Origin: Paenirhizobium cremeum
Lineage (GTDB): Bacteria > Pseudomonadota > Alphaproteobacteria > Rhizobiales > Rhizobiaceae
Reading direction: 5' to 3'
DNA length: 64,000 nt
NCBI RefSeq assembly: GCF_022884085.1
Contig: NZ_JAGGCS010000003.1
Span: forward strand, 157,437 to 221,436
The position numbers were made by a program, and so were the translations under genes. Below are positions 34,181-41,840 of this stretch, in pieces. How positions within the stretch are numbered: the stretch's first letter is position 1; each line of letters starts with the position of its first letter. Under the pieces are notes generated by a model. It saw nothing but the letters and a program-made list of their open reading frames with translations, made no database searches and had not been told where the DNA came from.

Positions 34181-35371
34181 ATGAAGAACCGGAAAGAAAC
34201 GCTGGCCAAGGCCGGTACGGACACGAAGCTTTGCCATATCGGCAATGATCCGTCGGAGTTCTTCGGGTTCGTCAATCCGCCCGTGGTGCGCGCCTCGACG
34301 GTGTTGTTTCCCGACACCCGGACCATGGAAACGCGAGCGCAGAAATACACCTACGGTACCCGCGGCACCCCGACGACCGATGCCCTGTGCATGGCGATCG
34401 ACGAACTCGAGGGTTCGGCCGGCACGATCCTCGTCCCGTCGGGTCTGGCTGCGATCACCGTTCCGTTTCTGGCTTTCCTGTCTGCCGGCGACCATGCCCT
34501 GATCGTCGATTCGGTCTATTCGCCCTGCCGCCACTTCTGCGACACCATGCTGGCACGCCTCGGCGTAAGCGTGGAATATTACGACCCTGCCATCGGGGCT
34601 GGCATCGAGGCCCTGATCAGACCCAACACCAGGCTCGTGCATACCGAGGCGCCGGGTTCGAACACCTTCGAAATGCAGGATATTCGCGTCATTGCCGATG
34701 TTGCCCACAAGCACGGTTGCGTGGTGACGATGGACAACACCTGGGCCACTCCCCTTTATTTTCGCCCGCTCGATTTCGGAGTCGACATCTCGATCCATGC
34801 GGCGACGAAATATCCTTCTGGCCACTCTGACGTGCTGTTCGGCACGGTCTCGGCCAACGAGGCCCATTGGCGCGCGCTTGACGATGCGAGGATTACCCTC
34901 GGCGTCTGTGTCTCACCGGATGATTCCTATCAGATCCTGCGGGGGCTGAGGACCATGGGCTTGCGTCTCGAGGCGCATCAGAAGAGCGCCCTTGCCGTGG
35001 CGCAGTGGCTGGAGGGCAGGGCGGATGTCGCCACCGTTCTGCATCCGGCCTTGCCGAGCTTTCCCGGGCACGAGATCTGGAAGCGCGACTTCAAGGGCGC
35101 AAGCGGCATCTTTTCCTTCGTCCTGGCGGTCGACGATCCGGCCCAGTTTAAACCCAAGGCGCGCGCCTTCCTGGACAGCCTCGATATTTTCGGTCTCGGC
35201 TATTCATGGGGCGGTTACGAGAGCCTTGCCGTCATGGTCAATCTCGACGACCGCAAGATCTGCAAGGCGCCGAAGGAGGGGCCTGTCATCCGCCTCCAGA
35301 TCGGCCTGGAAAATGTCGAGGACATTATCGCGGATCTTGAGAAGGGCTTCGCCGCCGCAGCGGCGATCTGA
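34181..35371 (+). CDS. metC: Cystathionine beta-lyase
   Basis: A 396-residue PLP enzyme cleaving cystathionine to homocysteine, pyruvate and ammonia. The Cys/Met-metabolism fold shows YTYGTRGTPTTDALC, the cofactor stretch MDNTWATPLYFRPL and the Schiff-base lysine in SIHAATKYPSGHSDVLFGTV. ATG 34181 gives the expected MKNRKETLAKAG start; ATG 34139 is possible. It converges with two bases' gap on the monooxygenase. With hom and cysE in the window it contributes to sulfur amino-acid metabolism. Confidence 0.94.
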   Translation: MKNRKETLAKAGTDTKLCHIGNDPSEFFGFVNPPVVRASTVLFPDTRTMETRAQKYTYGTRGTPTTDALCMAIDELEGSAGTILVPSGLAAITVPFLAFLSAGDHALIVDSVYSPCRHFCDTMLARLGVSVEYYDPAIGAGIEALIRPNTRLVHTEAPGSNTFEMQDIRVIADVAHKHGCVVTMDNTWATPLYFRPLDFGVDISIHAATKYPSGHSDVLFGTVSANEAHWRALDDARITLGVCVSPDDSYQILRGLRTMGLRLEAHQKSALAVAQWLEGRADVATVLHPALPSFPGHEIWKRDFKGASGIFSFVLAVDDPAQFKPKARAFLDSLDIFGLGYSWGGYESLAVMVNLDDRKICKAPKEGPVIRLQIGLENVEDIIADLEKGFAAAAAI

Positions 35372-35373
35372 GT

Positions 35374-36540
35374 TCAGCCTTTTGCCCGGTAGCCGTAGAG
35401 CCAGTCCATATCCGCGGCGAGGCTCTGCGGCCGGCGCAGCGACAGGACGATGTCGCGCGCGATGCGAACCGGACCGCGGGCGTGATAGGCGAATTTGTTG
35501 AACGCACCGCGATCCCTCACTCGGCCGGCGCGGGCCTTGCGATGGGTCTCGAAGGCGGCGAGGGCGTCCGGCAAGGCAGACTGACCGGAGACATGACCAG
35601 CGAGTTCGAACCCATCCTCGATGGCCATCACCGCACCCTGGGCAGAAAACGGCATCATCGCATGGGCGGCATCCCCGATCAGCACGGTATCGCGACCATT
35701 CTGCCAACGCCCGGCCGATGCTTCGTAGAGGGGCCAGAAGGTCGCCTGCTTCACACCCGCGAGAAGCGTAAGGATCGAAGAATTCCAGCCGGAAAACTGT
35801 GCCAGCAGCATGCCGCGCTGGACGTCGCTTCCCTGGGCCGCCCAGGTCTCGCCAGGGTTCATTCCGGCCGCGATGGCGACCAGATTGAAGCCGTCGATCT
35901 CTTTGAGTGGATAGCAGACCAGATGCGTCTTCGGGCCGAGGAAGGCGGTAACGCAACGCTCCCCGAGGAAGGCCGGCGCGCCGGCGCTTTCGATCGTCAG
36001 GCGCCAGGCGATATTGCCCGAAAAGCTTATTGTCGGGCCGCCTTCGATCAGTTTGCGCGCCGGCGACCATGCCCCGTCGGCGCCGACCACCAGATCCGGC
36101 CTTGTCCCGGTGATCGCCTCGACCGCCGAAGCCGTCGGGTGTTCAATGCGCTGGCCGAGTTGGAGCCTGCACAGGGAATTGCGGATGACCGCAGTCAGCA
36201 GTGCCTGTTGCAGCGTCGAGCGGTGAAGGACGCCATAGGGCGCTCCCCAGCGCTCGCGGGCGAAGCGGCCGACTGGAACGGCGGCAAGCGGCTTGAGTGT
36301 CGCGCCCGACGCGAGCCGAATCTCGTCCGGCTCGATCCAGTGACGTTCTAGATCCGCCAATACGCCGAGTTCGGCGAGAATGCGGGTGGCGTTGGGCGAA
36401 AGCTGGAGGCCGGCGCCCACCTCACCGAGTTGCGGGGCCTGTTCCAGGATATCGACATGGATGCCATGCCGTGCGAGCGAAAGCGCAGCAGTCAAGCCCG
36501 CCACGCCTGCTCCGATGATGGCGGCGGTCTTGATGGTCAT
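35374..36540 (-). CDS. FAD-dependent monooxygenase, salicylate hydroxylase-like
   Basis: A 388-residue flavin hydroxylase of the PHBH/UbiH group. The N-terminal FAD motif IIGAGVAGLTAALSLARHGI, a central VVGADGAWSPAR (the D-G motif) and GDAAHAMMPFSAQGAVMAIE are all present. Substrate is unknown; automated tools often call it salicylate 1-monooxygenase, but no aromatic-degradation genes are adjacent. It is 24 bases downstream of the NDUFS6-like zinc-finger gene on the same strand, so a respiratory or quinone-related substrate is worth considering. Confidence 0.9.
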   Translation of the reverse strand: MTIKTAAIIGAGVAGLTAALSLARHGIHVDILEQAPQLGEVGAGLQLSPNATRILAELGVLADLERHWIEPDEIRLASGATLKPLAAVPVGRFARERWGAPYGVLHRSTLQQALLTAVIRNSLCRLQLGQRIEHPTASAVEAITGTRPDLVVGADGAWSPARKLIEGGPTISFSGNIAWRLTIESAGAPAFLGERCVTAFLGPKTHLVCYPLKEIDGFNLVAIAAGMNPGETWAAQGSDVQRGMLLAQFSGWNSSILTLLAGVKQATFWPLYEASAGRWQNGRDTVLIGDAAHAMMPFSAQGAVMAIEDGFELAGHVSGQSALPDALAAFETHRKARAGRVRDRGAFNKFAYHARGPVRIARDIVLSLRRPQSLAADMDWLYGYRAKG

Positions 36541-36564
36541 GGAACTGGCCGATCAGGACGCCGC

Positions 36565-36810
36565 TCAGGCCGCCTTCACGTGATAGACGCAGCCCGGCGG
36601 GTTGGTCTGTTCCGCCTTGAGGGACGGGTTGTACTTGTAGAGCGTCGAGCAGTAGGAGCAGACTTTTTCGTCGTCATGCCCCATGTCGATGAAGATATGC
36701 GGATGGTCGAAGGGGGCCGATGCGCCCGTGCACATGAATTCCTTCACGCCGATCTCGATCACTGCGTGACCGCCGTCGTTCTGGAAATGGGGAATGCTGT
36801 GCCCGGCCAT
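36565..36810 (-). CDS. zf-CHCC zinc-finger protein, NDUFS6-like
   Basis: An 81-residue protein. The open frame reaches back to 37503, but ATG 36810 gives the family start MAGHSIPHFQNDGGHAVIEI. Zinc ligands are Cys27 (KEFMCTG), His in DMGHDDE, CSYC at 51-54 and a later Cys in PPGCVYHV. This is the zf-CHCC fold of mitochondrial NDUFS6, the 13-kDa complex I subunit. It is first in a pair with the FAD monooxygenase and divergent from the alpha/beta hydrolase. Confidence 0.9.
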   Translation of the reverse strand: MAGHSIPHFQNDGGHAVIEIGVKEFMCTGASAPFDHPHIFIDMGHDDEKVCSYCSTLYKYNPSLKAEQTNPPGCVYHVKAA

Positions 36811-36978
36811 GTTTTTCTCCGCTATGCCATTCGAAAGTGCCCGGACATTATCTTCCTTCCTCGAAAAAGGGTAGAGCCAAACACGATGCGGAGTCACAGA
36901 AAAACACACAGAAAGGGGTTTGAGGACGCCGCCGCCTTCAATATTGTCTCCCCACGATACAGCCGACAGGAATGACCG

Positions 36979-37761
36979 ATGAATCTCGATGCGCCTCCCT
37001 TCTCTTCCTTCATCCATGATGGTTTCCAACTGGCCTATTTCGACGAGGGAGATCCGACAGGTGAACCGGTGTTGCTGATTCACGGCTTCGCCTCGACGGC
37101 AAACGTCAATTGGGTCTATCCGGGATGGCTGAGGACCCTGGGCGAGGCCGGCTACCGCGTCATCGCCATCGACAATCGCGGCCATGGCGCAAGCGACCGG
37201 CCGCATGAGCCGGACGCCTACTACCCCTCGCTGATGGCGGGGGACGCAGCGGCTCTGCTGACCCATCTCGGTATAGAGCAGGCCCATGTCATGGGATATT
37301 CCATGGGCGCGCGCATTTCCGCCTTTCTGGCAATGGAGCATGCCGACCGCGTCCGCTCCCTCGTGTTCGGTGGCTTGGGGATCGGCCTTTGCGACGGTGT
37401 CGGCGACTGGGACCCGATCGCCGATGCTCTTTTGGCTCCATCGCTCGATGATGTGACCCATGAGCGTGGCCGTATGTTCCGCCAGTTCGCCGAACAGACC
37501 CATTCGGATCGTTTCGCGCTTGCCGCCTGCATCAGTACTTCACGGGAGTTGGTGAGCCGCGCGGATATCGCAAAGGTCGATGTCCCGGTCCTGATTGCCG
37601 TCGGGACGAAGGACGATATCGCAGGCTCGCCGCACGAACTGGCTGCCCTGATGCCCCATGCGCAGGCGATCGACATTCCGAACCGCGATCACATGCTCGC
37701 CGTCGGCGACCGGGTCTTCAAGAAGGCCGTGCTCGATTTCTATCGCGGGCTGAAGGCGTAG
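36979..37761 (+). CDS. Alpha/beta-fold hydrolase
   Basis: A 260-residue hydrolase. The nucleophile elbow GYSMGARIS supplies the catalytic Ser, the oxyanion region reads LLIHGFASTANVNW, and the later acid and His lie in GTKDDIAG and NRDHMLAVGD. Family members include esterases, haloalkane dehalogenase-like and carboxylesterase proteins; the substrate is not predictable. It converges on the endolysin-like gene with only three bases between them. Confidence 0.92.
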   Translation: MNLDAPPFSSFIHDGFQLAYFDEGDPTGEPVLLIHGFASTANVNWVYPGWLRTLGEAGYRVIAIDNRGHGASDRPHEPDAYYPSLMAGDAAALLTHLGIEQAHVMGYSMGARISAFLAMEHADRVRSLVFGGLGIGLCDGVGDWDPIADALLAPSLDDVTHERGRMFRQFAEQTHSDRFALAACISTSRELVSRADIAKVDVPVLIAVGTKDDIAGSPHELAALMPHAQAIDIPNRDHMLAVGDRVFKKAVLDFYRGLKA

Positions 37762-37764
37762 ATC

Positions 37765-38553
37765 TTATTGCGGTGACGCCTCGCGCAGTGCCGCCATCGT
37801 CTTCGGTCCCGCGATACCGTCGGTGGCGAGACCCTGGCGAAGCTGGAATTCGATGACGGCGGCGCGGGTCGCCGGACCGAAGATGCCGTCCTCCTCGACG
37901 TCCAGACCGTAGAGACGGTTCAGTCGCTCCTGCACCCATTCGACGTCCGGACCGCGGTCGCCGAGTGCCAGCCTGTTCGCCTCCGCAGGCAATTCCGCCT
38001 TCTCGCCGAGGAGGCCGCCCTCATGCCACTCGAGCAACTGTTGACGGCAGATCTCGAAGTGCATGGCATCCTCGGTGCTGAATGCGGCACCCCAGAAGAA
38101 GCCATGGGCGTTCATGATGGGATGAATGGCGATCAGGCCCTTCTGCGCCTTGCCGTCGCCGCGTGAATCCAGCCTGCCTTCCAGCGTAAGGTCGATCGCA
38201 CATCCCCAGGAATGGTTGCTGATCGAGGCTCTGCTGCCGCGCACATAGCGGCAGCAGAGCATGCCTGCATTGCCGAGCGCGGCATGGATGGCCGGTTGCT
38301 TCTGCCTGATATCCGCGAAGGCAAGCTTCAGACGCTCGACCACGGGCTTCAGGCCGGTCACGGAAAAGGGGCCGACATCCGCCGTGACGATGAGCCGGTT
38401 TATCCTGGGATTGGTGACCGGACGACAGGTCTGGTCATAATTGCCCCGCGGGCTTCCCAGCACGCGCAGCATGACACTGTTGGTCAGGGGGTGGAGATCG
38501 CCATTCAGTTTCTGGCGGTCTTTCAGGATCTCGGTTTCACTTATCCAACTCAT
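37765..38553 (-). CDS. Peptidase M15-like plus peptidoglycan-binding protein (endolysin-like)
   Basis: A 262-residue protein without a signal peptide. The N-terminal domain has SNHSWGCAIDLTLEGRLD, the M15/VanY-type His-x6-Asp zinc motif, and a later HFEIC that could supply the second His. A C-terminal PG_binding_1 domain (about 195-260, VEWVQERLNRLYGLDVEEDG) follows. ATG 38553 is preferred because GGGGG is six bases ahead; ATG 38559 has none. Lack of a secretion signal resembles phage endolysins that need a holin, but no phage genes are adjacent. Confidence 0.88.
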   Translation of the reverse strand: MSWISETEILKDRQKLNGDLHPLTNSVMLRVLGSPRGNYDQTCRPVTNPRINRLIVTADVGPFSVTGLKPVVERLKLAFADIRQKQPAIHAALGNAGMLCCRYVRGSRASISNHSWGCAIDLTLEGRLDSRGDGKAQKGLIAIHPIMNAHGFFWGAAFSTEDAMHFEICRQQLLEWHEGGLLGEKAELPAEANRLALGDRGPDVEWVQERLNRLYGLDVEEDGIFGPATRAAVIEFQLRQGLATDGIAGPKTMAALREASPQ

Positions 38554-38646
38554 TGTCATCCCCCGGTTGATGAGGAGATGATATGAATTCCATCTTAAAT
38601 TGCAACAAACTGAAATGCAACCTAATAATGTAGACGGGTGTGCCGT

Positions 38647-39450
38647 TCAACGGCCGGAAAAGACCGGACGGCGCTTTTCGGCGAAGGCCGCCCGTCCCTC
38701 GGCATAGTCGGCACTGTCGAAGGTTGCCGCTCCGATGACCTCCGCTTCGCGCAGCAGGTCGTCATCATTGGTTGCGACGGCGCGCAGAGCGAGCTTGGAC
38801 GCCTGCACGGAAAGCGGCGCATTGGCCGCGATGATTTCGGCGAGCGACAGCGCGGCTGCGTCGAGCGCCGCCGGTGCGGTGATCTCCAAAAGGAAGCCTG
38901 CCTCGCAAAGCTCGGAGGCCCCGACCGCAAGGCCGGTGAACAGCATTTTCCGCGCAAGCTGAGGACCGAGCGCATGGAAAAAATCCTGCACGGCGTCCGC
39001 CGGATAGGCAAGCCCGAGCCGGGCGGCAGGCACAGCAAAAGCGGCATCATCGGCGGCGATACGCAGGTCCGCCGCGGCCGCCAGCCCGAAACCTCCGCCG
39101 TAACAGATGCCGCGGATCGCGGCGATCACCGGAATACGGGCATTACGGATCGCAGAGAAGGCGGCGCTGTTGTCGCTCTCGTAAACCCGCGCCGTTGCCG
39201 TATCCTTGCGCACTGTCGGGAATTCGGAAATGTCGGCGCCGGCGCTGAAATCCTTCGTGCCGCCACCGGTCAGCATCACCACGCGCGCGCCTGCGTCGGA
39301 AACGAGCCAGTGCATCGCATCCGGAATGGCGCGCCACATGGCCGCGTTGATTACGTTTTTCCGCTCCGGATTGTCGATCGTCAGGATGCCCACGCCGTTC
39401 TGGCAGGTGGCGAGGATCTTGCCGGCGGCGAATTGGCTGGTGTGTTTCAT
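38647..39450 (-). CDS. Enoyl-CoA hydratase/isomerase family protein
   Basis: A 267-residue crotonase-fold protein. It shows FSAGADISEF (oxyanion hole), the helical stretch GICYGGGFGLAAAADLRIAA, and AVPAARLGLAYPADA. One of the two glutamates used by true hydratases is not obvious, so isomerase or other crotonase chemistry is possible. It is divergent from cysE, sharing a 74-base region with TATATAAT. Confidence 0.9.
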   Translation of the reverse strand: MKHTSQFAAGKILATCQNGVGILTIDNPERKNVINAAMWRAIPDAMHWLVSDAGARVVMLTGGGTKDFSAGADISEFPTVRKDTATARVYESDNSAAFSAIRNARIPVIAAIRGICYGGGFGLAAAADLRIAADDAAFAVPAARLGLAYPADAVQDFFHALGPQLARKMLFTGLAVGASELCEAGFLLEITAPAALDAAALSLAEIIAANAPLSVQASKLALRAVATNDDDLLREAEVIGAATFDSADYAEGRAAFAEKRRPVFSGR

Positions 39451-39524
39451 TTCTCGGAGCCCATTTATGTTGAATCGAGGATGGACTATATAATGACGTT
39501 AGAAATGAAACGAGGAGACCGGCG

Positions 39525-40349
39525 ATGGCCGCAAAGAGCGAATTCCTCAAGCGAGAGCATATCATGTCGATGGACCCGATCTGGGATAGTCTCCAGGGGG
39601 AGGCGCGCTCGGCCGCCGAGCACGACCCCCTGCTTGCGACTTTTCTCTATTCGACCATCCTCAATCATCGCTCGCTCGAAGATTGCGTCATCTACCGGAT
39701 CTGCGAACGCCTCGATCACCCGGATATGCAGGCGATCCTGCTGCGCCAGGCCTTCGATGAGATGCTGCGCGACTGGCCGGAATGGGGCCAGATCGTGCGC
39801 GTCGACATTCAGGCTGTCTACGACCGCGACCCGGCCTGCACGCGCTTCATGGAGCCGGTCCTTTATTTCAAGGGCTTCCATGCCATCCAGACCCATCGCC
39901 TGGCCCATTGGCTGTGGAACCGAGGCCGGCGCGATTTCGCGCTCTATCTGCAGAGCCGTTCCTCCAGCGTCTTCCAGACCGATATCAATCCGGCCGCTCG
40001 CATCGGCAAGGGCATCTTCCTCGATCATGCGACCGGTCTCGTCGTCGGCGAAACGGCGCGTATCGGCGACAATGTATCGATCCTGCACGGCGTGACGCTC
40101 GGCGGCACCGGCAAGGAAGGCGCCGACCGTCATCCGAAGATCGGTGACGGCGTGATGATCGGAGCCGGAGCCAAGGTGCTCGGCAATATCGAGGTCGGCT
40201 GCTGCTCGCGCGTCGCTGCCGGCTCGGTCGTTCTGAAGCCTGTGCCGAAGGGATCGACGGTCGCCGGCGTTCCGGCCCGCGTGGTCGGGGAGGCGGGTTG
40301 CGCGGAGCCGGCCCGTTCCATGGACCAGATGCTCGCCGCAGACGACTGA
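39525..40349 (+). CDS. cysE: Serine O-acetyltransferase
   Basis: A 274-residue enzyme making O-acetylserine for cysteine synthesis. An N-terminal helical domain is followed by left-handed beta-helix hexapeptide repeats, with the signatures HRLAHWLWNRGRRDFALYLQ and GIFLDHATGLVVGETARIGD. The C-terminus is close to the family pattern for interaction with cysteine synthase CysK. GAGGAG is nine bases ahead of ATG 39525, and ATATAAT at 39488 could be its -10 element. Confidence 0.96.
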   Translation: MAAKSEFLKREHIMSMDPIWDSLQGEARSAAEHDPLLATFLYSTILNHRSLEDCVIYRICERLDHPDMQAILLRQAFDEMLRDWPEWGQIVRVDIQAVYDRDPACTRFMEPVLYFKGFHAIQTHRLAHWLWNRGRRDFALYLQSRSSSVFQTDINPAARIGKGIFLDHATGLVVGETARIGDNVSILHGVTLGGTGKEGADRHPKIGDGVMIGAGAKVLGNIEVGCCSRVAAGSVVLKPVPKGSTVAGVPARVVGEAGCAEPARSMDQMLAADD

Positions 40350-40475
40350 TTCATATCGGGCGCCGCCGGCCTGCGAGGTATCGCCGGCCGGTGGCGTTCA
40401 TGCCGTTTGCGTCTTTACATCTGCTGACGGCACATGCGACAAGCGGGCCAAATTGAATCGACATGGAGAATTTCA

Positions 40476-40679
40476 GTGAAGCCCGAAGAAATCAAGAAAC
40501 TCGACGCCTATTTCAAGCGGATGTTCGGTCCGAGCATTTCGGTCAAGGCGCGTCCGCGCAAGAACGATTCCGCCGAAGTCTATGCCGGCGAGGAGTTTCT
40601 GGGCGTGGTGTTCAAGGACGAGGAAGACGGCGATCTTTCCTATAATTTTTCGATGGCCATTCTCGACGTCGATCTCTAA
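40476..40679 (+). CDS. DUF3126 family protein
   Basis: A 67-residue protein, beginning at GTG 40476 (GGAGA six bases ahead) and reading VKPEEIKKLDAYFKRMFGPS, then SAEVYAGEEFLGVVFKDEED and YNFSMAILDVDL. It matches DUF3126, a small conserved alphaproteobacterial family without a known function. It has its own terminator at 40731-40758 and follows cysE by 126 bases. Confidence 0.9.
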   Translation: MKPEEIKKLDAYFKRMFGPSISVKARPRKNDSAEVYAGEEFLGVVFKDEEDGDLSYNFSMAILDVDL

Positions 40680-40730
40680 TCCGAGAGTTGCATAGAGACT
40701 GATATATGTTTTCCTTTTCAAGGAATGGGA

Positions 40731-40758
40731 GGTCGGCCGTGTTGCGGTCGGCTTTTTT
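40731..40758 (+). terminator. Rho-independent terminator of the DUF3126 gene
   Basis: GGTCGGCCG-TGTTG-CGGTCGGCT forms a 9-bp stem including G-T pairs. TTTTTTGTTTT follows. Confidence 0.75.
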
Positions 40759-40808
40759 GTTTTGGTCGCAATTGCAACCATAAGAGGATATTGCGGCGCA
40801 CAAGACTA

Positions 40809-40836
40809 CTTGACCAAATTTGTGCATCTGCTATCG
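40809..40836 (+). promoter_or_regulatory. Promoter of the phasin gene
   Basis: CTTGAC (40809-40814), 16 bases, CTATCG (40831-40836). The -35 box is exact rhizobial consensus. It implies a leader of about 36 bases before ATG 40878. Confidence 0.65.
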
Positions 40837-40877
40837 TCCGCTGCATTCAAAAAGGGCACGAGCAGGAGGAATTGCAC

Positions 40878-41231
40878 ATGTTCAACTTCGATGAGGCCAA
40901 TAAGAAGGGCAAGGAAGCCATGGATACCATGCTGAAAAATTATGCAGAAATCAGCAAGGGCTTTCAGGCGATCGCGACGGAAGCGTCCGAGTTCTCCAAG
41001 AAGTCCTTCCAGGACACGGCGGCCTTCATGGAATCGCTCGCTGGCGTAAAGAGCATCGAGAACGCGTTCGAGTTGCAGTCGAATTTCATGAAGTCCTCCT
41101 ACGAGTCCTTCGTGGCCGAGGCAACCAAGATGAGCGAAATGTATGCCGATCTCGCCAAGACGGTCTACAAACCCTACGAATCGACCATCTCCAAGGCAAC
41201 GTCTTCGACGCCGTACTCGGCTGCGGCCTGA
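40878..41231 (+). CDS. Phasin family protein
   Basis: A 117-residue amphipathic, helix-rich protein starting MFNFDEANKKGKEAMDTMLK with no signal peptide or membrane segment. The central helix pattern (FSKKSFQDTAAFMESLAGV, then SYESFVAEATKMSEMYADLA) is that of phasins, which coat polyhydroxyalkanoate granules and control their size. AGGAGGA is seven bases before ATG 40878. A CTTGAC promoter precedes it and a 13-bp stem terminator follows. It complements phaC in the window. Confidence 0.92.
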   Translation: MFNFDEANKKGKEAMDTMLKNYAEISKGFQAIATEASEFSKKSFQDTAAFMESLAGVKSIENAFELQSNFMKSSYESFVAEATKMSEMYADLAKTVYKPYESTISKATSSTPYSAAA

Positions 41232-41263
41232 TCTCTTTCGAACAGTCCAGTTCCGGATTTTCG

Positions 41264-41301
41264 GACCGGCCGCACCTTGGTGCGGCCGGTCTTGCGCTTT
41301 T
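41264..41301 (+). terminator. Terminator of the phasin gene
   Basis: GACCGGCCGCACC-TT-GGTGCGGCCGGTC is a perfect 13-bp stem, followed by TTGCGCTTTT. The T run is split, so efficiency is uncertain. Confidence 0.7.
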
Positions 41302-41480
41302 AAGGGGCTGATATACGCTTTGACTCTTTTCAGGCTTTTCGGTGCGTCGCCGCGATTCTGTTTGCAGTGAGCGTCGGGGGGCTTAAAATCACCGGAATAT
41401 GAACTACCTTACTGTCCTGAGTGTTCGTCCGTCGCATTGCATCTTCGGCAAATCGGCCGGACAATGGAGAATGAACTGAA

Positions 41481-41831
41481 ATGATCGCCAAGCCGGTCTT
41501 CATGCAGAGCAATGGGCGCGATGGGGACAATGCCAATCGTGGCACGTCCGTCATCACGCGCACAAAGCCCAAGACGAAGAAACCGAACCTGTATCGCGTC
41601 CTGCTGCTGAACGATGACTACACCCCGATGGAGTTCGTGATCCACATCCTGGAGCGCTTCTTCCAGAAGGACAGGGAAGCCGCCACCCGCATTATGCTGC
41701 ATGTGCACAATCATGGTGTGGGGGAATGCGGTGTCTTCACCTACGAAGTCGCCGAAACCAAGGTAAGCCAGGTGATGGACTTCGCAAGACAGCATGAACA
41801 CCCGCTGCAATGCGTCATGGAAAAGAAGTGA
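41481..41831 (+). CDS. clpS: ATP-dependent Clp protease adaptor ClpS
   Basis: A 116-residue adaptor that delivers N-end-rule substrates to ClpAP. The family core is [20 protein letters not shown], with the N-degron pocket residues and a later [19 protein letters not shown]. The first 35 residues are an extension typical of rhizobial ClpS1. It lies nine bases before clpA, the partner ATPase. Confidence 0.97.
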   Translation: MIAKPVFMQSNGRDGDNANRGTSVITRTKPKTKKPNLYRVLLLNDDYTPMEFVIHILERFFQKDREAATRIMLHVHNHGVGECGVFTYEVAETKVSQVMDFARQHEHPLQCVMEKK

Positions 41832-41840
41832 GGATCTGAC

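Noticed and set aside
37765..38553. Prophage lysis cassette
   Set aside because: The endolysin-like gene has no holin, capsid, tail or integrase neighbours in the window.
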